This document shows, piece by piece, positions 55,590 to 64,000 of a stretch of DNA of 64,000 bases. Position 1 is the first letter of the stretch, and the number at the start of each line of letters is the position of its first letter. The translations under genes were made by a program, and so were the position numbers. Source of the stretch: Lytechinus variegatus (lineage: Eukaryota > Echinodermata > Echinoidea > Temnopleuroida > Toxopneustidae); assembly GCF_018143015.1 (NCBI RefSeq), contig NC_054743.1, positions 43,868,922 through 43,932,921 on the forward strand, read 5' to 3'. The notes under the pieces were generated by a model that had not been told where the DNA came from, ran no database searches, and worked only from the letters and a program-made list of their open reading frames with translations.

Positions 55590-56690
55590 CCTTTGCGCGC
55601 TGATGTTGCAATCTTGCATGTTCGTACAATTAAATTCAACAATCCTAAAAATTAGTTTTCTCCCCGACCTTGAAATTGGATAATGCAGATTCTTGTCAAA
55701 ATTTAACTCGGATGATGAAAGATTTAGTCCCTCTATGTATGCACGGTATACTGACAGAATTAGAGTGTGTGAATCAGAGAGAGAACATGTTCCACTCTTG
55801 AGAAATTAGTTTAATTTTACTGACTTTTATATTTAATTGTAGACAGGTAAACTGCATTTGTATATTATGGTTTCGACTAGTAATTTCATTCTTTTCGTTA
55901 ATAATTTTGGAACACATCAAATCGCAAGCACAAGTACAAACACAAACAGCAAAATAAATGATTAATTACAAGTATATACAAGGGTGTAATTTATTGTCTA
56001 TTTCCATTAAGCTTTGGACTTTTTTGGCCAGAAAGGGTGCCTATAGAAGGTCAATTTTTTCTGATAGTTTTCAACTTCTTTCAAATTTCACGATAAAATA
56101 TTATACACAAATTATTCTAAACCTTAAATGACACATTTGTACCAACCTTCTGGGGTGTATTTTGCACCCTATATAAGTGAAAAGGTGCAAAAAATCACTT
56201 TTCATGATGATTTGCACCAAGAAATGCTCGTTTTCACACTTACTGGTGGAAAGTTGGGCATATACACCTTGACTTTAAATTTGGCATAACAACTATTAAA
56301 ATTTCCTATGGTTGCAAGAAATAGGCACCCATATTTAAAGAAAACAATTTGAAAATAAAGGTATAAAAGAAATAACGCAGTTCGAACGGTTTCGAAAAAA
56401 ATAATTAAAAAAAAAACCAATTTCAATTTGTACAAAAATGTAGGCAGTGCGGCCCCTGTTTGTTTCCTTCGTTAAAATATACACTACTTGTTTTTTTACG
56501 TATGTTCAGTTAATGTAAACACCATTCAATGTCACAATGCATCGACTTACCAATTCGAAACTTATTTACTATAGGTATATACTGTACGGCCATCCGAAAT
56601 GTGTAGGTAATATATCAAGCTTTTAATCAACGTCTAACGTTGATCTTGTTTTGAAACTGGTATGGTACCAATATATCAAAATACAGTGCG
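55590..56690. other. Intergenic, no gene recognised
   Basis: AT-rich DNA with no supported exon. Confidence 0.4.
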
Positions 56691-56693
56691 TAT

Positions 56694-57659
56694 CAAAAAA
56701 AGTTTACACTTTGAAAAAGCCCTGGGAATTAAAAAATATGTGGGTAATTTTTTGCAAATATAATCTTGGGTTTGGGCCCCATCTATTTAATGAAAGTAAA
56801 AGTCTCGACAAAATGTACACATGAGTGAGCACTGCCCATTTTTGTAAAGCTCGCAGAAATCTGTTTGCGCAGAAATGCTCGTTTTCACGGGAAAGGGCAA
56901 AATCAAACTTACCCTGCTAAACATTCATCATACATTTCCCTTGCAATTTTAGTCAATTGAAATAAAACGGATGCATTCAAGCATTTTCTAGCAATTTCGC
57001 CACCCAAATTGAAATTTCAACACTTAGTAAGCACAACCTTTACCCTTTTTATGCCAGCTGGATCTGAGGACATAACTGAATCTGAACAAAAGTTTATATC
57101 AGACATCTTTAGCATTTTTTCACTAAGTTTTACATCACTTAACATGTTTAAAGTAGGTTTACATTTCATTTTTCATTTAATACTTGTTTCTCCACTCCTT
57201 TTTCCCAAACTTGACAATGATTAACAAAATGAAAATCAAGCCTAAGCCATTTCATGTAAATCACAGCTTAGTGTAAAGCAAAACCGTCACGATGGCCTCT
57301 GTGTGGGGGGAGTGGGGTGGGGCGCAATGCACTCTTCGAAGTGTTTTTGGCAAGGAAACAAGTTTAAAAAAGTTAAAAGATATCTTTAAATCAATTTTAC
57401 TAGCTAAATTCCATGTGTTCTTCATGATTAAGGTTTACTTTTATTCGCATAACTATTTCAAGTTCTGCGTAAATCATTTTTCACTAACTTTTCGAAAGTA
57501 GGTGGTGCTCACTCAAGCGGAAATATTTTTCGACGGTTATATCGTCATTTGCTTAAATGGATCTGTACTAATGTTAAAATGTCGAAAAAATTTCAGGATA
57601 TTACAAATATATAATTTTACAGCATTTTTCTAAGTGTAAACTTTTTTTGATACGCACTG
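56694..57659 (-). mobile_element. Tc1/mariner-like non-autonomous element, copy 2 (inverted)
   Basis: TA at 56692-56693 and 57660-57661. The ends CAGTGCGTATCAAAAAAAGT are exact inverted repeats. 966 bp. It is collinear with the copy at 50471-51440 when reversed. Confidence 0.9.
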
Positions 57660-57958
57660 TAGAATGGTCATCGCCATAAACATTAATCAATATGCACAAC
57701 TTCAAAACAGTTTTAAGGGGAAGATCGGTTTCAAACCTTCATCAATCTCTTTTGTGTTTAGCTTATTTCCACTTGAAAGAGTTTCGAGGAGAGAATGAAT
57801 TATTCCTAGCGAATTTCAGTGACAATCTGACGATTCTTTTGTTCATCATCACCATGATCACATCTTCATTGTATAGAGAATGAACATTTGCACTTATCTT
57901 GAGTTTTACAGAATATGAGCGGAACCATTTATTTTGGCTCTTAACACTCTGTTTGATA

Positions 57959-60070
57959 ATGGCGAAAACACTACTAAGGGCAGTGTTCAATTATTTGAGC
58001 TTGAACTGCAAAATTGAAAGAATGCAAGAGTCTTTTGGATTCTCGTTGCGAAGTCTCCTGCTGATATACATCATTTTGTCCTCATACGGTTGTAAATGTG
58101 ATGCTTCTATTGTATTTGATATTCACCCAAGTAGCACCAACGCAGAAGAAGGAAAGAACGTTACCCTTCAATGTCAAATCAGGTCCGACGTAAATACTGC
58201 AACATCATTTTGGGAAACAAGCAAAAGGGAGATTGTTTATCCTCAAGAACTCATCCATGTTGACACGCATTTCAATAATGGTTTGATCACATCGAACTTG
58301 ACTATCCAAAGGGCACTTCGAGACCTGGATGGTGCATACCGATGTACATTTTTGCTTCTGGAAGGAGATAGAATAACGATGGCTTCGTCTAATTTCGGAG
58401 AGCTGGATGTCCTGCACTTTCCAGGAGAAGGTGAGTTGATTTGCGATACCCAAGACGACCTTGCAGTCGCAGTTGGTAGCACAGTGACTGTTAGCTGTGA
58501 GGTACCTGGATGCAACCTCCCATTGGACATGACATGGGAGCAGTCCAACCGAAGAGCCCTTCATCACACAGTCCTATCCCAGGAGGTGTGTTCTTTGTCT
58601 TGGATGGTCACCATCGACCGAAGGCTTCAGGGGGAGATGGTTCATTGCGTCGTGACAAACTCGAACTTCCCAGGACGCCGATCCAACTGCTCTTTGGGTC
58701 CGTATGAGGTCCTGTACCAACCCAAAGTTGAGGTGAGCCCAAGATATTCTGAAATACTGGTACCATCTTTGACGAGATCAATATCTCTCCAGTGTCTGGT
58801 AGATGCTAATCCACCAGTAGAATTCTTCAGCTGGTCATGCTTACCAGAGGGAGCCCTTTCTGCCTGTGGGTCAACTGAACAGAACATTTCAATACCACTA
58901 GCACAGGTTGGATTGAGAAACTTAAGTGTCGATGTCACATGTACAGCAATGAACACTATCGGCACTTCCCATAATACGTCGAAGATCATATTTGGTAGCC
59001 CTCTCATCAATTCTGGAAACGAATGTTCATCAAGAAACCAGCATGGTGTAGCCGATATTGACACAGGGATATATCTCTTCCACTCCCGCGTAAAAGGGGT
59101 GTATCACTTTACCTGTGCATTCATTGACAGAAACGAGACAAGTCTTTTCTTTACTTGGTACCTCGATGGAGTTCTTGTTCAGGAAAGCAATAACAGCAAT
59201 GTGAAATATACATTGTCATGGTTAAAGAGAGACTTCTTTGTATTGCTAAATAACTCTCTGTCTGGAAGAGGCCCTCATGTTGTGACGTGTGAAATAAATA
59301 ATGGAGCATCGGTCAAAGGAAAGTCCTGTACGTTCACTTCAAATGTTGACCCAGCTACAACTGGGAGTCCCATGAAGACCTCATCTCAGGAATCTACAAA
59401 AGCTGCAGATTCCTCCTTTGACTTCTGGGATATCTTCTGGATGCTTCTGATTGCGGTTAGTGTTGGCTTTGTGCTTGTGATGTGTTCCATATCACTGGTC
59501 CTGATCATACAGAGGGCAACGAGGCAAGGTCGGCTACCCTTTAACAGGCATCCGGACACAGTTCAGCTTACAAACCTTCAACAAGGGATCTTCCCTAACC
59601 CAAAATGCGGCAATTCTGACGAGCCCGTCTACGAGCAGCCTCGCAACTGCACAGTCCGCAGAAAGTCCTCTGCCAAACCTCTTCCACCACGTCCAAAGCA
59701 AGATGTTTGCGAGCTGAAGAAACTGAAGGATGATGTTGATCCTGAAGGCAGTTGTTCAGATGGCTACTCTGGAGTATACGAAGATTCATCTCAGGGTACC
59801 GATGACAACAGCACTTCTCTGGTCTCAAGTAGTGAAACATCAAGTGCCACCCAATATCAAGAATATGCCGAATGCGATCGCGAAGATGATTTCATTCACT
59901 ACGACAACCAACAAATGGTGGAATCCTTCATTGGTGATCGGCAGAGCTCCTACTACTGGAACAAATCGTTGGCGTTCAAGGAGTTCTATGATGGCAGTGT
60001 AGAAGATAAGGTTAAGATGTTTGCGTCAGAGGGGTCTCTCCGGAATATCCAACGCATTTATCTCGAATGA
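57959..60070 (+). CDS. Ig receptor B: paralogue of A, four Ig-like domains and a tyrosine/proline-rich tail
   Basis: 703 residues from the ATG at 57959; an ATG at 58022 (682 residues) gives a tighter signal peptide (RSLLLIYIILSSYGCKC) and is a good alternative. The frame is open upstream to 57899 but has no earlier ATG. Domain 1 has VTLQCQIRS and DLDGAYRCTF; domain 2 VTVSCEVPG and MVHCVVTNS; domain 3 ISLQCLVDA and VDVTCTAMN; domain 4 YHFTCAFID and VVTCEINNG. A short stalk and a membrane span (WMLLIAVSVGFVLVMCSISL, about 495-517) follow. The tail has DEPVYEQP, KPLPPRPK (possible SH3 ligand), SGVYEDSS, QYQEYAE and RQSSYYWNK. Single exon like A. Confidence 0.92.
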   Translation: MAKTLLRAVFNYLSLNCKIERMQESFGFSLRSLLLIYIILSSYGCKCDASIVFDIHPSSTNAEEGKNVTLQCQIRSDVNTATSFWETSKREIVYPQELIHVDTHFNNGLITSNLTIQRALRDLDGAYRCTFLLLEGDRITMASSNFGELDVLHFPGEGELICDTQDDLAVAVGSTVTVSCEVPGCNLPLDMTWEQSNRRALHHTVLSQEVCSLSWMVTIDRRLQGEMVHCVVTNSNFPGRRSNCSLGPYEVLYQPKVEVSPRYSEILVPSLTRSISLQCLVDANPPVEFFSWSCLPEGALSACGSTEQNISIPLAQVGLRNLSVDVTCTAMNTIGTSHNTSKIIFGSPLINSGNECSSRNQHGVADIDTGIYLFHSRVKGVYHFTCAFIDRNETSLFFTWYLDGVLVQESNNSNVKYTLSWLKRDFFVLLNNSLSGRGPHVVTCEINNGASVKGKSCTFTSNVDPATTGSPMKTSSQESTKAADSSFDFWDIFWMLLIAVSVGFVLVMCSISLVLIIQRATRQGRLPFNRHPDTVQLTNLQQGIFPNPKCGNSDEPVYEQPRNCTVRRKSSAKPLPPRPKQDVCELKKLKDDVDPEGSCSDGYSGVYEDSSQGTDDNSTSLVSSSETSSATQYQEYAECDREDDFIHYDNQQMVESFIGDRQSSYYWNKSLAFKEFYDGSVEDKVKMFASEGSLRNIQRIYLE

Positions 60071-60207
60071 GATGGGATCTATACTGATTGGATGTCTAGC
60101 TTCATATAGTTTTGACATTGACATCATCATAACGTTTTACATGTATATAACACTTCCCTTTCCCCAATGAAAAAAATAGATCGGGGTTGTTTCCTCAATT
60201 CTGTTCA

Positions 60208-60340
60208 GGGGAGCAAGAAAGGAATTGTCGGACGTTTTGTCTGATAAATTCTGTTTTTCCGACAGTAACCTAACATCTTCCTGGCCAATCAGAATCAGAT
60301 TTTACAACCTGTCGGATAAAAATGTTTATGAAACGCTTCC
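60208..60340. mobile_element. Short MITE, GTTTCATGA/TTGTCGGAC family, copy 3
   Basis: AATTGTCGGACGTTTTGTCT, CCAATCAGAAT and CTGTCGGATAAAAATG with TATGAAACG resemble the copies at 4529 and 32211. It is the most diverged of the three and lies in the 3' flank of gene B. Confidence 0.6.
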
Positions 60341-60599
60341 AAAATGTATTCATGATCGACAACCAATTGAATTATGGACGCGTGAGAAAAATGAAAGGAA
60401 AATTTATCTGACCATTTATATTACAAATTCATAGGTCATGAAAATTACGATTGCTGCTCGATATCACAGTAATTGCCAGAAAAAAATTGTGGAGATATAA
60501 AGTTTGTAAAGGTGAAATCATGTTTGTAAGTTAAAGATGTTATTATCATTTGATTTATTCTTGACATGCTTGATGTGTTTTCTTTTTGGCCCTGCTTTT

Positions 60600-60810
60600 A
60601 TTGTAATTCTTAAATATGACATATATTGATTTTATTCAGGGCCATAGTCTTTCTTGAGGGGTGTCCTTTTCAAGCCTTTGTTCTTATATCTGTTCCCTCC
60701 CATGCAATGATTGTTTATTGTTATTTTACCGTGAAATATTGTCAATATATTTTCTGTTGTATGATTTGTCTTTTGCATGGAAATAAAGAATCAATCAATC
60801 AATCAATAGT
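60600..60810 (+). mobile_element. Possible LINE 3' end with (AATC)n tail
   Basis: CAGGGCCATAGTC, then TTTTGCATGGAAATAAAGAA and a run of AATC tetramers look like the 3' end of a non-LTR retrotransposon with a microsatellite tail. Only the terminal part is present. If correct, the AATAAA at 60782-60787 belongs to it and is not gene B's poly(A) signal. Confidence 0.4.
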
Positions 60811-60824
60811 CTTCGGGTCATGGG

Positions 60825-62220
60825 CAGGCGCGTAGCCAGGGGGGCGGTGGGGGCGGTCGCCCCCCCCAAAACGTCCCCAAAAAGAAAAAAAGAAGGGAAA
60901 AAAGAGAGGAGAAAAGGAAAAGGGAAGGGAGGAAAGGGAAGAAAGGTAGCTTTGTGTTTTTTTCTTTTTTTTCTTTATTTTTTTCTCAAAAGAGAAACTC
61001 CTTCACTCTTCTTGCTCTAAATTCATATATGAATTTTGCTTCCGCGCTGCGCGCGGTTAAATGACAATATTGAAGTTCTCCATTGTTCCCCCACCTTTTC
61101 TCTAACCCTGTTTTTCCACCTCAGCTATGTGCTTCTTGCCAGTTAAAGTTAAAATTGTATACATTAGGGCATGAATTTGAGTAAGGTTAGGCCGAAGTAA
61201 ATAATTTTTTTTTTATATGAAGCTATCTTTTTTTTTCAATTGATCGCGCAACTTCTGGTCTGGTCGGCTCCGAGCGGGTAAAATCTTTATATCAGTTTCT
61301 GCCGTCACCTCCATAAAGTCAGCTTCTCCCGCTTTTCAGCTCATTACTATAAACAACCATAATTTGGGGGAAAACAGGTTCCTAATTTAAAAAGAGGAAG
61401 GTATGGAATTCGTGTCGTATTAAATAAAAAAGTACAATACTTTTTTTTATGAAATTGTATTAAACTTCATGGCATTTCCCTGTATACATTCATCTCCTGT
61501 CCTGTTTTGCGCCCTCAGTTTGAAATTTTGACTGACACTTAAGTTTCTTTATATTCAAAATGAAGCGCTTCAGGATAAGTCAACAAAATTAATCTTCCTT
61601 TATTATATAGATAATTTCAATAAATCACAGAAGTTTCAACTTTATGCGCACTATTTTCCTTGTAATGAAGTTCAATAATCTTAGAAAATCAATTGAATTA
61701 GAGACGATTGGGTATTAGAGATATCTACATTTGATGAAACGTCCGCCCTTTGAAATTTCAGAGTTTCATTGCTCTGCGCGGGGAGGAATATCTTCCTCTA
61801 CCAATCTTCTCCTCTGTTTTGCGAGTTAAAAATATGCACTGATGCTAAATTGTTTGTAATCAAATATGATCTTTCAAAAGAAAGTTTCAATATATCTTTG
61901 AGAATACCCTTTTCTCGGGACCCTTTTTATGGCAAGAAAAATTGATAAAACACTTTAGCTTATCATTTTAATTTCCTCCATTGTATACCTCTTTTGTGCG
62001 TTCACAATCACTTTTGAAAACAAGGTTCAAAATCGCAATATAGTCAACCGAATTGGAGGTACTAGAGACAAGAGAAACGGCTCCTTTTCATTTTAATTTA
62101 TGAAACTCCCCCTCCCTGCACCCACCCCCTAGGGAGCGCGCTTCGCGCGCTCTGTAAGTGTTGGCACGCTTCGCGTGCATTTACCGCCCCCTCCAAAATG
62201 AAATCCTGGCTACGCGGTTG
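60825..62220. mobile_element. hAT-like element with exact 8-bp target duplication
   Basis: GTCATGGG at 60817-60824 and 62221-62228 flanks ends CAGGCGCGTAGCCAGG and, from the right, CAACCGCGTAGCCAGG. The interior has poly-G/poly-C next to the ends and GCGCGCTTCGCGCGC tracts near the right end. 1396 bp, no transposase frame. Confidence 0.92.
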
Positions 62221-62477
62221 GTCATGGGATACTATTTATAACAAAAAAAAGAGAAATATCATAAATGTTCGTAAGCAAATGTTTCACACTTATTTACCTT
62301 TATTAATTTGAATGCTTTAAATAATAATTATACAGACTAATTTCACATAAAAGATAACGCTTTATGCTAGATTTGGCAACACTTGCACTGACAATTGATT
62401 ATGAATGTATTTCATAATGGCATATGAATTTGAATGAATTGAATAAATCTGAATGAATTGAATGAATTTGAATAAAT

Positions 62478-62660
62478 TTATTCAAAACCATAATATATCA
62501 TATACATGGATCACTACAATGTACGTTTACATACATCACCTTTTGGTGCCTATTATGCTTTAAATTTATTCAAAACAAAACATGACATATTATATACATG
62601 AATCACTGTAATGTACATTTATATACATCACCGTGTGGTGAGCATTATGCTACATAATTA
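62478..62660 (+). repeat. Tandem duplication, unit about 100 bp
   Basis: TTATTCAAAACCATAATATA and CATCACCTTTTGGTGCC are repeated after about 100 bases as TTATTCAAAACAAAACATGA and CATCACCGTGTGGTGAGC, with about 85% similarity by eye. A (GAATTGAAT) run precedes it. Confidence 0.75.
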
Positions 62661-62814
62661 TTTTAAAGAGATTCGAAGTAACAAGAGTTCACTTTTATAT
62701 AAAATATGAAATGAATATTATGTTCGCTATCAATTGAATATTAGTCTCATATTGGACTTATAATATCAGACTTACTATAGTAGACTTGTGTATTATATGT
62801 GGTTATTTTGCTTG

Positions 62815-63411
62815 TTTAAAGGAAACCAAAACCCAAGAAGAGAAGCAATCTTATTCATGTTATTGGAAAGAGTAAAATGAGAGGAACAGTTTAAAAAAAG
62901 TTTCATCAAAATCGGTTATGAAATAAGCAAGTTATGGATGATTAAAAAGTCATGTTGTACTTTCTATGTGGATCCTCAAATTGGCAAACGTGCTTCAAAA
63001 TGGCTGAGTTTGTGAACAACTCTCCATTTGTTTTGTACACATATTTTCAGATTTTCCCCTTTATTTTACATATTTCACATTATCTCCTCCTGACCTTGAC
63101 ATATATGGTGTGGATTATATTTTCCCATGACATATGTTGTGCTCAGAAATGCAAGATGCAATTTGAAAGATAATGAGGAAAATCTGAAAATTTGTTTACA
63201 AAGCAAATGGAGAGTTGTCCACAAAATTAGCCATTTTGAAGCATGTTTGCCAATTTGAAGATGCCAATAGTAAGTACAACAAGAGTTTTCAAATTCCCAT
63301 AGCTTGCTTATTTCTTAACCGATTTTGATGAACTTTTTTTTTTAATTGTTCCTCTCATTTTACTCTTTCCAATAAGATTACTTCTCTTCTTGGAGTTTGG
63401 TTTCCTTTAAT
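62815..63411. mobile_element. Long hairpin MITE, TTAAAGGAAACCAAA family
   Basis: The left arm (TTAAAGGAAACCAAAACCCA, AATGAGAGGAACAGTTTAAA, AATGGCTGAGTTTGTGAAC) is complemented by the right arm ending GGAGTTTGGTTTCCTTTAA. The arms are about 250 bp each with a short centre. Non-coding. Confidence 0.88.
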
Positions 63412-63589
63412 GTCAATACATTAATCATGTTACTTTCTCTGATTGTACTTTGTTACTTTACCTGTAAGAATGCAAAACAAAAACATCGGGTATTATTTGG
63501 TAATTTATTCAGCTTTAAAAGGTATATTTTGCATGCAGTAAAATATGGTCAATCGGAAAAATTGCAATGCAACTATTGAAATTAAGGAA

Positions 63590-63765
63590 CTGTGCATTAC
63601 AATTATGTTTGATACAATCATGCTCTATATTATACTGTTTTTTTTCTGTTTTACAAAGTAAGAATGCCCTCTAAAATTGTACTTGATTTGCATTTCTTTA
63701 TATTACTTTGTATTATGTATTGAATGGAAATGAAATAAAAGAATTGAATTGAATTGGATTGAAAT
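63590..63765 (+). mobile_element. Possible LINE 3' end with (AATTG)n tail
   Basis: GGAAATGAAATAAAAGAATT followed by AATTG repeats resembles a non-LTR retrotransposon 3' tail. No coding part is seen. Low confidence. Confidence 0.3.
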
Positions 63766-64000
63766 AATTTCGTAGTTCTAGAAAGCTTTCTTACCCACGG
63801 AATAATAAACAATAAGTTTGTTTTATAAGGATATATAGGTAATATCACATTGGAAGTAAAACTGTTGTAATGCAGGCATATGGTAATGATCCCTCAATTT
63901 TAGAATCTTATTTTATAAATGTTTATGATATTTTCCTCATATATAATATTCTGTTATGTTTTACTTTTACTTATAAATAAATATCATTTATTGTACATGC

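Overview
The window looks like nuclear DNA of a marine deuterostome invertebrate, most likely an echinoderm and plausibly a sea urchin. It is AT-rich, with few widely spaced genes that carry GT-AG introns. Between them lie many short inverted-repeat transposons (MITEs), tRNA-derived SINEs and satellite arrays of the kind seen in sea-urchin contigs. No bacterial gene, rRNA or retroviral/LTR element was recognised. The species call is inference from repeat content and gene style.

Layout. 1-6.6 kb: tandem repeats and MITEs with no recognised gene. 6607-13259 (minus): a four-exon gene for a 275-residue SAM-dependent methyltransferase of the juvenile-hormone-acid-methyltransferase-like group. All three exon junctions are phase-consistent. 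Its intron 3 holds a 1.9-kb transposon and intron 1 holds several MITEs. 13.3-20.7 kb: SINE, MITEs and two weak exon candidates. 20721-21833 (plus): an intronless class A GPCR of 370 residues. 21.8-39.8 kb: no recognised gene, but a dense patchwork of DNA transposons, including a 2.1-kb fold-back element, several hAT-type elements with clear target-site duplications, and a second, inverted copy of the transposon found in the methyltransferase gene.

39.9-60.1 kb holds the most interesting part, four immunoglobulin-superfamily membrane proteins in the order A(+) C(-) D(-) B(+). A (39892-42246) and B (57959-60070) are paralogues with a signal peptide, four Ig-like domains, one membrane span and a long cytoplasmic tail. 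The tails share tyrosine motifs (DEP-L/V-YxxP, VYE, QS-A/S-YY). C (47353-48447) and D (53308-54270) are paralogues with a V-like domain lacking the canonical disulfide, a cysteine-rich second domain, one membrane span, and either a 49-residue charged tail (C) or a very short tail (D). In all four the whole recognised coding region is one exon. This resembles a small paired-receptor cluster for surface recognition or signalling. That role is inference.

Between A and C lies a satellite with a 671-bp higher-order repeat; ten units carry an exact nuclear-receptor DR1 consensus. Gene D sits between two inverted copies of a Tc1/mariner-like element. 60.1-64 kb is again transposon-derived: a hAT element with an exact 8-bp duplication, LINE-like 3' tails and a long hairpin MITE.
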